A stretch of 64,000 nucleotides of DNA from Methyloversatilis thermotolerans (GCF_000372885.1 NZ_KB889967.1:2927430-2991429), one strand, 5' to 3'. Counted from the first letter of the stretch, positions 29,771 through 38,530 are shown. A program made the numbers and translations. The notes: a model not told the origin generated them from the letters alone.

Positions 29771-30532
29771 TCAGACGCGGCTGTACCAGGAATGATCGAG
29801 TGGCGGGTTTTCGCGGCAGCCCGACTCGAGCAGCGCGGCGAGGTCGTCCGCCAGCCAGTTGAACCAGGTGTCGCCCTTGTCGCGCGACGCGATGCTCGGC
29901 TTGCCGGTCACGCCATTGAGGCTGGTGCGATTGACCGGATGGGCGAACACGCAGCCGCAGGTGCGGTCGGGATCGTCGGCATCCTTGAGCCGATCCGGGC
30001 GCACCCCTTCCGGCGCGATCGCCAGCATGATCGAGGTCTCGGCGTCATTGGCGTGCCAGTCCGCGGCGTCGGCGCTGTGGAACTCGCGTACCCGCTCGCT
30101 CAGCGTGGCGGTATTGATCACCGCCACCATCAGGTCGTCGTGCTCGGCACGCAGCATTTCCAGCGCGCAGCGCAGCGGTGCGGCATTGGTGACATGGGCA
30201 TTGACGATGAACAGGCGGCGCACGCCGCTGTGATAGGCCCAGTCGCCGATCTGCTTCACCAGCTCGATCAGCAGCACCGGCGGCAGCGCGATGGTGCCGG
30301 GCCAGCGGCGGCTGTGACCGAGCGAGCAGCCATAGGGCAGGGTCGGCAGCATGGGCACGCCGGTGCGCGCCGACACGGTGCGGCACAGCTCTTCGGCAAT
30401 CACGCTGTCCACGCCGCAGCCCAGATGCGGGCCGTGCTGCTCGGTGGCACCCACCGGCAGCATGGCGGCCTGGCCGCAGGCGGCGAGCGCGGAGGGCAGT
30501 TCTTCCCAGGTCAGGTCCGACCACTTCATCAT
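29771..30532 (-). CDS. Creatininase-family amidohydrolase
   Basis: 253-aa metal-dependent amidohydrolase. The diagnostic N-terminal stretch is [18 protein letters not shown], with metal ligands Glu31, His33 and an aspartate. Further ligands are in NAHVTNAAP and [10 protein letters not shown]. The family includes creatinine amidohydrolase and formamide hydrolases. Position between an importer and a urea/guanidine pathway suggests cyclic or substituted guanidines or amides as substrate. Two adjacent ATGs (30532, 30529) follow GGAG at the end of the ATPase gene. Confidence 0.87.
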   Translation of the reverse strand: MMKWSDLTWEELPSALAACGQAAMLPVGATEQHGPHLGCGVDSVIAEELCRTVSARTGVPMLPTLPYGCSLGHSRRWPGTIALPPVLLIELVKQIGDWAYHSGVRRLFIVNAHVTNAAPLRCALEMLRAEHDDLMVAVINTATLSERVREFHSADAADWHANDAETSIMLAIAPEGVRPDRLKDADDPDRTCGCVFAHPVNRTSLNGVTGKPSIASRDKGDTWFNWLADDLAALLESGCRENPPLDHSWYSRV

Positions 30533-30534
30533 CT

Positions 30535-31449
30535 TTACTCCACGCTGTCGGCCACGTCGGTGAGCCGGTAGATCGAAGGTTTGTCGCCGCTGTCGTCGTC
30601 GTGATCGGCTTCCGCCTCCGGCGGATGGATGAGCGCGTCCAGGCGCGCCTTGGTGGCGAGGAATTCGGGACTTGAGAACTGGGCTGGCGTGCGCGGGCGC
30701 GGCACCGGCACCTCGATGAATTCGAGCACCTCGCCCGGATGCGGCTTCAGCACCAGGATGCGATCGGCAAGGTAGATGGCCTCGTCCAGATCGTGCGTGA
30801 TGAACAGGATGGTGATGTCGATATTGCGCCAGATGTCGAGCAGATGGCTCTGCATGCGGCTGCGCGTCTGGGCGTCCAGTGCGCCGAAGGGCTCGTCCAT
30901 CAGCAGGATGCGCGGCTGGTTCACCAGCGCGCGCGCGATGGCCACGCGCTGGCGCATGCCGCCCGACAACTGGTGCGGATAGCTGTCGGCGAACTTGGAC
31001 AGCCCGATCAGCTCCAGCCACTGCCGCGCCTGCCGCTCGGCGGCATCGAAGCTGTGACCGCTCATCTGCGGTCCGAACATGACATTGCGCTTGACGGTGA
31101 GCCAGGGGAACAGCGAATAGCCCTGGAACACCATGCCGCGATCACGGCCCGGCCCGTCCACCGGTTTGCCGTCGAGCAGCACCTCGCCGGCGCTGTGCTT
31201 CTCCAGTCCGGCCAGCGTGCGGATCAGCGTGGATTTGCCGCAGCCGGAGGCGCCGATGACGCAGACGAATTCGCGCCGGTGGATGCGGAAACTCACGTCG
31301 CGCAGCGCCTCGGTCTCGCCACCCGGCGCCGGATAGCGCTTGTGCAGATTGCGTACCTCGAGAATGACCTCGCGCTCGCGGATGCGCGCGAAGCGTTCGC
31401 GCACCGCGTCCGACTGTTCGAGATAGCTGGGTAGTCCGCTCTGTGTCAT
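30535..31449 (-). CDS. ABC transporter ATP-binding protein (TauB/SsuB/NrtD type)
   Basis: 304-aa ATPase of a nitrate/sulfonate/taurine-type importer. Walker A is GASGCGKST, the signature is [15 protein letters not shown], and Walker B is [14 protein letters not shown]-terminal tail of ~60 residues, acidic at the end ([11 protein letters not shown]), exceeds the normal length. It is co-transcribed with the permease and binding protein upstream; the stop and the creatininase start are two bases apart. Confidence 0.93.
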   Translation of the reverse strand: MTQSGLPSYLEQSDAVRERFARIREREVILEVRNLHKRYPAPGGETEALRDVSFRIHRREFVCVIGASGCGKSTLIRTLAGLEKHSAGEVLLDGKPVDGPGRDRGMVFQGYSLFPWLTVKRNVMFGPQMSGHSFDAAERQARQWLELIGLSKFADSYPHQLSGGMRQRVAIARALVNQPRILLMDEPFGALDAQTRSRMQSHLLDIWRNIDITILFITHDLDEAIYLADRILVLKPHPGEVLEFIEVPVPRPRTPAQFSSPEFLATKARLDALIHPPEAEADHDDDSGDKPSIYRLTDVADSVE

Positions 31450-31452
31450 GGC

Positions 31453-32424
31453 TCAGCCTCTTTTCTGCGCCTGGTCCCAGGGGAACAGCTTGCGACCGAG
31501 CGCGGCCAGCAGCAGGTCGGACCCGAGGCCGATCACGCCGATGATGATGATGGCCGCATAGACGTTGTCGAAGTGCTGGTAGCGCGCCTGCTGTGTGATG
31601 AAGAAGGTGATGCCCGAACTGGTGCCTATCAGTTCGGCCACCAGCAGATAGGTCCACGCCCAGCCCAGCAGGATGCGCTGGTCGCGATACAGATCGGGCA
31701 GGATGCCGGGCAGCACCACGCGCGTGATGAGCCGGCTGCCGCGCGTGCCCAGCGTGCGCGCCGCTTCGATCAGCGTGCGGTCGAGCTTGCGCGTGGTATT
31801 GGCGATGATGAGCACCTGCTGGAAGAAGGTGCCGATGAAGATGATGGCGATCTTGGGACCGTCGTAGATGCCCAGCACGGCCACGGCCAGTGCGCCGAAA
31901 GCCGGCGCGGGCAGATAGCGGAAGAATTCGATGAAGGGCTCGGTCAGCCGCGAGAATCCGGCATAGGTACCCGCCAGTATGCCCAGAGGCACACCCAGTG
32001 CCGACGACAGCACGAAGCCCCAGAAGATGATCTGTATGCTGTGCCACAGACTTTCGTGCAGCCAGGGCGCGCCGCGCTGCTCCGGTGCGGTGGTGAACGC
32101 GGTATACAGCGCGCTCGCCACCTCGTGCGGCGCCGGCAGGTAGATGGGGTTGGCCGGGCGGCCCGCAGGCAGTGCCTCGCCTGCCTCGCGCATCTCCTTC
32201 ACCTGGTCATCGAATTCGGCGCGATCGACACGCATGCCGACCTGGAAGTAATCGACCCCGCCGACCTCCTCGACCAGCACCTTGGGATGCCAGAGGAAGG
32301 GGACATAGCTCACCAGCGCCCACAGCAGCACCGGCAACACGAAGGACGCGACCACCAGCAGGCGGCTCGATGCCGGGCCCTTGAGCCATGCGCCCGAACG
32401 TGACAGGAAGGCTTGCATCGTCAT
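31453..32424 (-). CDS. ABC transporter permease
   Basis: 323-aa inner-membrane permease with about six to seven hydrophobic segments and the EAA loop in EAARTLGTRGSRLITRVVLPG. An unusual hydrophilic insert of ~90 residues (about residues 40-130) separates the first membrane helix from the rest. It pairs with the ATPase three bases downstream and is inferred to import a urea- or guanidine-like nitrogen compound. Confidence 0.92.
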   Translation of the reverse strand: MTMQAFLSRSGAWLKGPASSRLLVVASFVLPVLLWALVSYVPFLWHPKVLVEEVGGVDYFQVGMRVDRAEFDDQVKEMREAGEALPAGRPANPIYLPAPHEVASALYTAFTTAPEQRGAPWLHESLWHSIQIIFWGFVLSSALGVPLGILAGTYAGFSRLTEPFIEFFRYLPAPAFGALAVAVLGIYDGPKIAIIFIGTFFQQVLIIANTTRKLDRTLIEAARTLGTRGSRLITRVVLPGILPDLYRDQRILLGWAWTYLLVAELIGTSSGITFFITQQARYQHFDNVYAAIIIIGVIGLGSDLLLAALGRKLFPWDQAQKRG

Positions 32425-32442
32425 CGCGCCCCGGTGTGCCGC

Positions 32443-33444
32443 TTACTTGGCCTGCGTGAAGGACGGATCGAGATAGGCCTCGATCTTTTCCGGCGCGGCA
32501 TACACCTTGTTCGCGACATTGAAGTCATTGACGAAGCGGGTCGAGCCATACAGCGATCCGAAGCCCTCGCCCTTCACATAGATCTTGCGGCCGTCCTCGA
32601 TGCTCAGGAAATGCGTGCCCTTGAGCAGCGGCAGGTAATCGGCCGGTGACACGCCGGAACGGGCCGCCATGATCTTCACCGCGTCGGCCTGGGTGGCCGG
32701 ATCGCGGATGTAGGCGACGACCTTGTCCCACACCTTGAGCATCTTGGCCCAGTCAGCCTTGCGCGCCTTGGCACTGGCGGGGCTCACCGCCAGCACGTCA
32801 TAGATCAGACCCGGCTCGTCGGCCGAGGTGTAGATCGGGCGCGAACCCGGCACCGCCTTCAGCGCCTCGCCGGAAATCGGCTGCCAGGCGCCGATTGCCG
32901 CGATGTCGGGCGATGCGAATACCTGCGGCATTTCATTGGTCTTGGCATTGACCAGGATGACGTCGCTTTCCTTGAGGCCCGCCTTCTTCAAGCCATTGAG
33001 CAGCAGCAGGTGTTCGACCAGGCCGAACTCGACCGCCACCTTCTTGCCCTTCAGATCCTTGATCGACTTGATGCCGGGCTTGGCGACGATCATGTCGTTG
33101 CCGTTCGAATAGTCGGTCAGCATGAGCATGACGCTCTTGCCGCCGCCGGCGCCGGTCACCAGCGCATCGCCATTGGTCATGGTGACCGCATCCAGCTTGC
33201 CGGCCGCAAAAGCATCCAGCGAAGCCGAGTAGTCGAACCACTCGAACTTCGCATCCACCCCCGCTTCCTTGAGCCAGCCCTTTTCGATCGCCAGCTGCCA
33301 GGCCACCCAGCCCGGCCAGTCGCTGTATCCGATCTTCAGTGGCGGCGCTGCCTGCGCCGCCAGCGAGGCCGCAACCAGCGCGACGGGCATCAGCAGACGG
33401 GTGGTCAGACGCTTCAGGCTATTGCTCAGGGAAAGGATGTTCAC
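32443..33444 (-). CDS. ABC transporter substrate-binding protein
   Basis: Periplasmic binding protein of 333 aa in the NMT1/ThiY/TauA-like fold group. The start is the GTG at 33444, with AGGAG seven bases upstream. A signal peptide follows (LLMPVALVAASLAAQA). The mature protein begins PPLKIGYSDWPGWVAWQ, where the aromatic residues probably shape the ligand pocket. It is the promoter-proximal gene of the nitrogen cluster. Ligand unknown. Confidence 0.91.
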   Translation of the reverse strand: MNILSLSNSLKRLTTRLLMPVALVAASLAAQAAPPLKIGYSDWPGWVAWQLAIEKGWLKEAGVDAKFEWFDYSASLDAFAAGKLDAVTMTNGDALVTGAGGGKSVMLMLTDYSNGNDMIVAKPGIKSIKDLKGKKVAVEFGLVEHLLLLNGLKKAGLKESDVILVNAKTNEMPQVFASPDIAAIGAWQPISGEALKAVPGSRPIYTSADEPGLIYDVLAVSPASAKARKADWAKMLKVWDKVVAYIRDPATQADAVKIMAARSGVSPADYLPLLKGTHFLSIEDGRKIYVKGEGFGSLYGSTRFVNDFNVANKVYAAPEKIEAYLDPSFTQAK

Positions 33445-33466
33445 GGCGGGCTCCTGTGATGGCAAA

Positions 33467-33492
33467 TATTACTGGCGTGTTTGTTAGTAATA
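33467..33492. promoter_or_regulatory. Candidate operator of the NikR-like regulator
   Basis: TATTACT (33467-33473) and AGTAATA (33486-33492) form a perfect 7-bp inverted repeat with a 12-base spacer, in an AT-rich patch 22 bases upstream of the binding-protein start. On the minus strand TAATAT at 33471-33466 would serve as the -10 box, so a bound regulator would block the promoter. The layout resembles known NikR operators (two half-sites ~20 bp apart). Confidence 0.55.
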
Positions 33493-33689
33493 CTTTAATC
33501 GATGTAGCAGGAACGATGCCATGGGGAGACCCCAAGGCAAGCCGTTGATTAAAAATGACTTGCCATTCATGGACAGGAAAGGCGAGTGCGCTGACGATCA
33601 CGCCTTTGGTGCAAGAACCGGTTTTTTGCACTGCGCAAGTGCGGAGCACTGCCGCGGGCGGCAGGCGCGGGCAGTGCCGGAATACGCGT

Positions 33690-34385
33690 TCAGAAAAGGC
33701 GGTCGGGCGTCAGTCTCAGCCCCAGCGAAAACCACTGGCTGTCGCCCGGCCCGGCGAACTGCTGGCCGATCGTGGCGTCGATCTGCACCCGGTCGGGCAC
33801 CAGCGCGTAGCGCGCACCCACCTGCCAGAAGGGCTTGTCACGGTTGTCGCCGAAGGTTTCGACGATGCCTGTCCAGGCGCCACCCAGTTTCACTTCGGCG
33901 CCCACGCCCCAGGTCAGGTTGGAGCGGTCCGACTGACGGTCATGCAGCATGCCCGCGTTCACGTGCAGCACGATGCGGTCATCCAGCAGAGACCGCGACA
34001 GCGGCACATAGACATAGCTGTTGCCGAGCAGATTCGGGCCGGGATTGACCGCCGGATGCCGCACCGTGCCCACGGCCACCCCCCAGCCCCAATCATGGGT
34101 ATCCAGCGGCCGGAACAGGGTCTTGAGCTGGAACACGTAGTCGCTGGTGCCGGCATCCGCTTTCGCGATGCCGACACCGGCCGTGAATTCGAGATCGCCG
34201 TAAGGGTTGCAGGCCGGCAGCGCCCACAGCTCCACGCTGTGCGCATGCACGCGGCTCCAGCTCTCGAGCTGGCAACTGCCGGCGGTACTCAGGCGGGCAT
34301 CGTCAGTGACGAAGGGGCGCGCAGCGTGCGCGGCCACCGGGACCGCCAGCAGGCAAGCGATGCAGACATTCACAGGGGAGCGCAT
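33690..34385 (-). CDS. Hypothetical outer-membrane beta-barrel-like protein
   Basis: 231-aa precursor with signal peptide (NVCIACLLAVPVAAHA). The mature part has alternating aromatic/hydrophobic strands (DYVFQLKTLF, GWGVAVGTV, RYALVPDRVQIDATIGQQF) and a terminal phenylalanine, the C-terminal signature of outer-membrane barrels. It stands alone between the nitrogen cluster and the prophage. Function unknown. Confidence 0.75.
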   Translation of the reverse strand: MRSPVNVCIACLLAVPVAAHAARPFVTDDARLSTAGSCQLESWSRVHAHSVELWALPACNPYGDLEFTAGVGIAKADAGTSDYVFQLKTLFRPLDTHDWGWGVAVGTVRHPAVNPGPNLLGNSYVYVPLSRSLLDDRIVLHVNAGMLHDRQSDRSNLTWGVGAEVKLGGAWTGIVETFGDNRDKPFWQVGARYALVPDRVQIDATIGQQFAGPGDSQWFSLGLRLTPDRLF

Positions 34386-34502
34386 GGCTGCGCAGTGTAG
34401 GTGCGACCTGTTGCAGGCGTGCCCCCGTCGCCCGTAAGCAACACATTGCGCGGCTCCGTCCGGCTGGATGAGCCTGCGGACAAAAGCGTGGCCGGATGAG
34501 AC

Positions 34503-34588
34503 AAAGGGCCAGACCGTGACGGTCTGACCCTTTCTGATGACTGGCGCGCCCGGCGCGATTCGAACGCACGACCCCTGCCTTCGGAGGG
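34503..34588. repeat. Left attachment repeat (displaced tRNA-Arg 3' end)
   Basis: 86 bases identical to 48235-48320 except one position (34516 G versus 48248 A). It holds the tRNA from the anticodon loop to CCA plus the downstream terminator hairpin, on the minus strand. It has no 5' tRNA half, so it is the end displaced by integration. Confidence 0.93.
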
Positions 34589-34601
34589 TATTGTCATGAC
34601 G

Positions 34602-35108
34602 TTAATCGGTTCGGAAGGTGAACTTTTCCCCATAGATGGACGAGTACTCGACCACGAAGACGACGGACTCAAGGTGATGCCGCAGAGTTTTGACCGTGCT
34701 GTCATTGCCTTCCGGGAAGAAAATGCTAGCTATCACCTGGCTTCCCCCTTGGGGAATAGCCGACTTCATACCGGGCAAGCCGTGCACTAGAAGCCGATGG
34801 GCGAATTTGTCTCCGAGTAGTTGACGAACGAGTTCCTCAACAAGATCGCCTTCAGTATCTGCAGAAGCGTACCTAGCACCAGAAAGCTCGAAGTACCGAT
34901 CCCGAATGACCGCAGGCCCTATCCCGTAGTTGCTGACCGAGAACGTGACGCCGACGCCTTGTTCTGTCTTTTCCTTGTTCTCGCACCACACGAGGTGAGG
35001 CCGCACGCTACGACGTGCGTGAGTTCGAGCAACAAACCCTTGCCAGATCGAAATCCCGAGCGCGCAGGCCGCAACGATAACGGCAGCCCAATCCGAAGCA
35101 TGGTCCAC
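34602..35108 (-). CDS. Hypothetical membrane-anchored protein, 168 aa
   Basis: The first gene inside the left repeat. It starts with GTG at 35108 (GGAG upstream). One N-terminal membrane segment (WAAVIVAACALGISIWQGFVA, residues ~7-27) is followed by a soluble domain with beta-rich character (GVTFSVSNYGIGPAVIRD). The arrangement resembles small membrane proteins of phage-exclusion or superinfection-immunity type, but nothing specific supports that. Base composition looks less GC-rich than the host genes. Confidence 0.65.
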   Translation of the reverse strand: MDHASDWAAVIVAACALGISIWQGFVARTHARRSVRPHLVWCENKEKTEQGVGVTFSVSNYGIGPAVIRDRYFELSGARYASADTEGDLVEELVRQLLGDKFAHRLLVHGLPGMKSAIPQGGSQVIASIFFPEGNDSTVKTLRHHLESVVFVVEYSSIYGEKFTFRTD

Positions 35109-35122
35109 AAAGATCTCCGATA

Positions 35123-35980
35123 CTAGAACAGTAGTCGTTGCACAGCCTGGGCAGAAGCACTTGGCGCAAGGTGCGCGTAGACCTCGGTCTGCGTAACACT
35201 CGCATGACCGAGCAGCTCTTTTACCACGTACAGCGACTCACCTTGCATAACCAGCCAACTGGCGAAAGTATGTCGCAAATCATGTATCCGGAAATCGTGG
35301 ATATCCGCCCGTTTGAGAGCGGCTGTCCACGAAGTCTTGAACGTCGTGATGCGACCTCCGGGACGCCATCCGAAAACCCACGGTGAGCCAGGAACATGAC
35401 GCTGCTGCCAAATACGTAGCCGGTGCAGGGTCGAGATCGCGTCATCGTTCAGCGGAACGGTTCTTCGACGCCGCGCCTTTGTGTGCCTGGCTTCAAGAAG
35501 GAACCGGCGCCCCTCGAAGTCGACACGCGACCACTCGAGATTCAGCAACTCACCACGCCGGCAACCGGTGTTGAGTGCGAGCCGGATGAAGCATGCGAGG
35601 TGCGGCCTGGATGAACTCCTCTCGGCCTCCTGAAGCAGGCGGCGCGCCTCCTCTCTTGTAAGCCATCGAACTCTGGGTTCTTCCGACGCAAGGCCGAGTT
35701 TGGCCGCCGGGTTCGGCATGTCGTCCAGCTCGTACTCGAGCCGCACGAAGTTGATGGCGGCGCAGAACAATCGCAGCTCACGGCGAACAGTGCTGATCTT
35801 CACGCCCTCGTCCAGTCGGTGCTGGACGTACTTGCGAACGTCGGCGCGCTTCAGGTCACGAATCCTGCGGCCGCCAAAGTGCGGCTGCAGTCTCTTGAGA
35901 CTGTAGCTGTCACGGTCCGACTTCTGCTGGGTGTGCGCACGCGCAGATAGGTAGGCGCCCACGACTTCTTCGAAGTTCAT
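35123..35980 (-). CDS. int: Tyrosine recombinase / phage integrase
   Basis: 285-aa integrase responsible for insertion into tRNA-Arg. The N-terminal core-binding SAM-like domain spans about residues 1-85. The catalytic residues are Arg141 (NTGCRRGELL), His233 and Arg236 (HDLRHTFASW), His259 (LLGHASVTQT) and Tyr268 (TEVYAHL), all present. The ATG at 35980 begins the family-conserved region; the frame continues to a TTG at 36070. It lies next to the displaced att copy rather than next to the intact tRNA. Filamentous phages usually rely on host XerCD or transposases, so an own integrase is unusual. Confidence 0.92.
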   Translation of the reverse strand: MNFEEVVGAYLSARAHTQQKSDRDSYSLKRLQPHFGGRRIRDLKRADVRKYVQHRLDEGVKISTVRRELRLFCAAINFVRLEYELDDMPNPAAKLGLASEEPRVRWLTREEARRLLQEAERSSSRPHLACFIRLALNTGCRRGELLNLEWSRVDFEGRRFLLEARHTKARRRRTVPLNDDAISTLHRLRIWQQRHVPGSPWVFGWRPGGRITTFKTSWTAALKRADIHDFRIHDLRHTFASWLVMQGESLYVVKELLGHASVTQTEVYAHLAPSASAQAVQRLLF

Positions 35981-36603
35981 GCGCGTGAGCCTGCCGAGTT
36001 GAGTTGCGTCCTCTGCACTGTCAGCGGTCGTCGCTCTAGGGCGTCGTTCTGCCGATGCATGCGGAAGCAATCGGCTGAATGCATCGGTACTTGATCAGCC
36101 GTTTGGACGATGCAGAAATGACGCGCAAATTCCGATTGCGCGAAGCATGAGACCAAACACAAACCGCCGGTCGTGCTGCGCACCACCGAAGATCAAAGGC
36201 GACGAAGTGTGCACGCACACATCGTCCAGCTCGAGGCCGGACCCTGTCCTTTGGACAGCCGGTGTTTGCGGGCTGTGCCCGGAGCCCGCTGCGCGGGGTT
36301 TCGGGTTGTCGCGTCTCAACCGCCAGCGCCCGCCGTTCCATCCGCTTCCTTCCTCGCATATCGCTTCCTTGGTTTGAAAGCAGGCAAGAAGTCACGCCAG
36401 CGATAAGGCCGCTGTCATGCCTTCTTGCGTGCTTTTGTGTGGAAGACGCTTCGCGTGCTGTCCGCGACCCTTTGGGGCGAGGAACTCAGCGGATGGGACG
36501 GCAGGAGACGCCGCAGCCTGTCGATCCGTGAAAACCCGAAACAACACTCGGGGGCTCGGAATCTAGCGGCTAGGTCGGCTTTGACAGACGAAAGGACAAG
36601 GAC
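35981..36603. other. Non-coding region between integrase and RHH-like gene
   Basis: About 620 bases without a convincing gene on either strand; the short open frames have no ribosome site. A stem GCGGGCT (36268-36274) / AGCCCGC (36283-36289) is present. A TTGACA at 36582-36587 is too close to the next start to be its -35. This divergent interval should hold the integrase and parB-operon promoters; I cannot place them with confidence. Confidence 0.5.
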
Positions 36604-36843
36604 ATGCGTACTACCGAACACCGTAATTCTAAGGCAACGGTACGGATTCATCCGACCGCCAAGGCGAAGCTTGCAGAGATCGCGGCCGCGAACGAGACGA
36701 CGCCGGCGAAATACCTTGAAGCGCTGCTGCACTACGCGATATCGCAGCACGAACGGCCGGGCTCTTGGGAAGCGGAGGGTGCGTTCGATTTCTGGCAGTA
36801 CGACGAGCGCAACAATAACGCGCACGCGGACAAGTGGTTTTGA
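36604..36843 (+). CDS. Small protein, possibly ribbon-helix-helix (79 aa)
   Basis: ATG preceded by AAGGACAAGGAC. The N-terminal half (KATVRIHPTAKAKLAEIAAA then TPAKYLEALLHYAI) has the strand-helix-helix pattern of CopG/Arc-type DNA-binding proteins. The C-terminus is acidic and aromatic. It lies 13 bases upstream of the ParB-like gene and is probably co-transcribed. Confidence 0.7.
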   Translation: MRTTEHRNSKATVRIHPTAKAKLAEIAAANETTPAKYLEALLHYAISQHERPGSWEAEGAFDFWQYDERNNNAHADKWF

Positions 36844-36856
36844 GAGGGTGCTGACC

Positions 36857-38056
36857 ATGACGACGACGAGCGAGAAGAAAGCGACGCCGGCCAAGGCAGT
36901 GAAGAAGACCTCCGCGACGGCTGCGAAGACGGCGAAGCCGAAGCGGCCGGAGCTGGCCAGCGTGGCGAATGTGGTGCTGGTGCCGCTGGATGATCTGGTG
37001 ACGGATCAGAACATCCGCGAAGCCATGGACGAAGAAGCGCTTCAGCAGCTTGCGCGTGACATCGAGGTGCGCGGACTGCTGCAGCCCATCGTGGTGACGC
37101 CAGCGAAGGGGAACAAGTACCAGGTCGTGGCCGGTCATCGCCGCGCAGCGGCCGTCCGGCTGACGACGGCCACCGCGGTGCCGGCGGTGGTGACGAAGTT
37201 CTCGACGCTCGACGCGAAGAAGGCGCAGCTTGCCGAGAACATCCAGCGCGAAGACCTCACCTTGCTGGAAGAGGGGCGGGCGCTGCTGGCACTGCGCGAT
37301 GAGGGGATGACCCTGGCGGAGTTGGGCGGACTGGTGAACAAGTCGCGGTCCTGGGTGTGCAAGCGCATCGCGTGCGTGGACGAACTACCGTCATTCGTCG
37401 CCCAACTGGTGGACGAGGAGATCACCGAAGATCCGGAAGTCGTCCTGACGTTGAAGGAACTGTCGGGGCTCGATTGGGGAGGTGCGTACTGGGCGGCGAC
37501 CCGGCTGCGGGCTGGTGAAGAGAACCGGGACTCGTTGCGCGAGCTGGTGAGGAAGGCGAAGGAGCCGAAGGCGGATCTGGTCGGACAGATGAATGGCGGC
37601 GACGGCGACACCGCCGCCAGGCTGCGGCAGACAGACGAGGACGCGTCGCCGGAGGCCCAGGCGAAGCGCGAGGCAGAGCAGGAAAGGTATCGGCAGGAAA
37701 CGGCCGAAATGAAGCGAAAGTCGAGGGCCAAAAGACAGTGCGGGATGTGGGAACTGTTGAGCGTGGCGACGCTGGATGAAGAGCCGAACGAGGCGCAGCT
37801 CGAGATCTATGCGCACCTGGAACCGGAAGCGCGGGCGTACTGGAACGATGTCATTAACGATGCGCTCGATGGCGATCTGTTGCCGAAGATGATGGAACGG
37901 GCGGCGGTCGCGGCTCTGGAAGAAGAACCGGATGTACTGCCAGTGATGCTATGGGTTGCGATGCAGCCGAAGCCGTTGCCAGAGAGTGAGGAAGAGGTGC
38001 TAAGGGGGTTCTTGCGGGATTTCAGGGGGACGGTCGTTTCGCATGCGAAACGGTGA
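36857..38056 (+). CDS. ParB-like DNA-binding protein
   Basis: 399-aa ParB/RepB/KorB-type protein. After a Lys/Ala-rich N-terminus (1-35) comes the ParB nuclease-like domain with VVAGHRRAAAVRL (GHRR at 93-96) and ENIQRED (127-133). A helix-turn-helix follows in MTLAELGGLVNKSRSWVCKR (~151-170). The ~200-residue C-terminus is highly charged. No ParA ATPase is encoded nearby, so it may act as a KorB-like regulator or use host factors. A parS-like palindrome overlaps its own last codons. Confidence 0.87.
   Translation: MTTTSEKKATPAKAVKKTSATAAKTAKPKRPELASVANVVLVPLDDLVTDQNIREAMDEEALQQLARDIEVRGLLQPIVVTPAKGNKYQVVAGHRRAAAVRLTTATAVPAVVTKFSTLDAKKAQLAENIQREDLTLLEEGRALLALRDEGMTLAELGGLVNKSRSWVCKRIACVDELPSFVAQLVDEEITEDPEVVLTLKELSGLDWGGAYWAATRLRAGEENRDSLRELVRKAKEPKADLVGQMNGGDGDTAARLRQTDEDASPEAQAKREAEQERYRQETAEMKRKSRAKRQCGMWELLSVATLDEEPNEAQLEIYAHLEPEARAYWNDVINDALDGDLLPKMMERAAVAALEEEPDVLPVMLWVAMQPKPLPESEEEVLRGFLRDFRGTVVSHAKR
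38035..38052. promoter_or_regulatory. parS-like palindrome 1
   Basis: CGTTTCGCATGCGAAACG is a perfect 18-bp palindrome spanning the last codons of the ParB-like gene. It resembles the chromosomal parS core GTTTC-ACGTG-AAAC with a different centre. The same core recurs at 45030-45051. Confidence 0.6.
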
Positions 38057-38067
38057 TGGCGAATGGA

Positions 38068-38091
38068 AGAAGCCGGCAAAAGCCGGCTTCT
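38068..38091. terminator. Bidirectional hairpin between ParB-like and HicA-like genes
   Basis: AGAAGCCGGC (38068-38077) and GCCGGCTTCT (38082-38091) form a perfect 10-bp stem with loop AAAA between two converging genes. There is no strong T-run, but position and stability fit a shared terminator. Confidence 0.65.
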
Positions 38092-38095
38092 AACG

Positions 38096-38293
38096 TTAGA
38101 ACTGCTTAGGCAGTCCTGCTTGCTTCAGTACCTGGTTCGCCGTGTGCCGCGACTTGATCGTGTGATCGACAGGGAAGCGCGTACCGCTAATCGGACTCTC
38201 CCAGATTTCATGATCGCCCTTGCCCGGACGCACGTAGTAACAGCCAGCCTCTCGAAGAATTTCCTTGAGCTTTGCCGTGTAGCCGCTCCCCAT
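38096..38293 (-). CDS. hicA: HicA-type mRNA interferase toxin
   Basis: 65-aa basic protein of the YcfA/HicA double-stranded RNA-binding fold. The sequence has TAKLKEILREAGCYYVRPGK followed by GDHEIW with the catalytic histidine, and ends with a typical QVLKQAGL. It lies three bases downstream of its antitoxin gene. The order is antitoxin first, the reverse of the classical hicA-hicB layout but common for the DUF1902-type pairs. Confidence 0.85.
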   Translation of the reverse strand: MGSGYTAKLKEILREAGCYYVRPGKGDHEIWESPISGTRFPVDHTIKSRHTANQVLKQAGLPKQF

Positions 38294-38296
38294 GCG

Positions 38297-38530
38297 TCAG
38301 GCCGCGTGACGATGGACGACGCGGTGCGACGACGACGTGATTTCAAGCGGAATTTCCGTCCCATCCGAAACGTCGTTCTCATCGAGCAGTTCAGGAACAC
38401 GCCTTTCGAGCATGGAAACAAGGCCTTCGAAGGTCGGTGCTTCGGCAGCCAGACCAGGCACGTTCGAGTCCTCGACATACCAGACCTTTGCCTCTTCATC
38501 CCAGGAGCACCGAACTCGATAATTTTCCAT
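38297..38530 (-). CDS. hicB: HicB-like antitoxin (DUF1902 type)
   Basis: 77-aa partner of the toxin. It has the partial RNase-H-like fold WDEEAKVWYVEDSNVPGLAAE followed by a helix (TFEGLVSMLERRVPELL). The start at 38530 is chosen for GGAG seven bases upstream. It lacks a C-terminal DNA-binding domain, so autoregulation would need another factor. Confidence 0.8.
   Translation of the reverse strand: MENYRVRCSWDEEAKVWYVEDSNVPGLAAEAPTFEGLVSMLERRVPELLDENDVSDGTEIPLEITSSSHRVVHRHAA

Noticed and set aside
33445-33689. Guanidine riboswitch upstream of the importer
   Set aside because: I looked for the conserved guanidine-I and ACGR-loop hairpin motifs by eye on the minus strand and found none; a covariance search would be decisive.
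36425-36856. Longer N-terminus for the ParB-like protein
   Set aside because: The frame is open upstream, but it overlaps the small RHH-like gene and is Arg-rich; similarity begins after the ATG at 36857.
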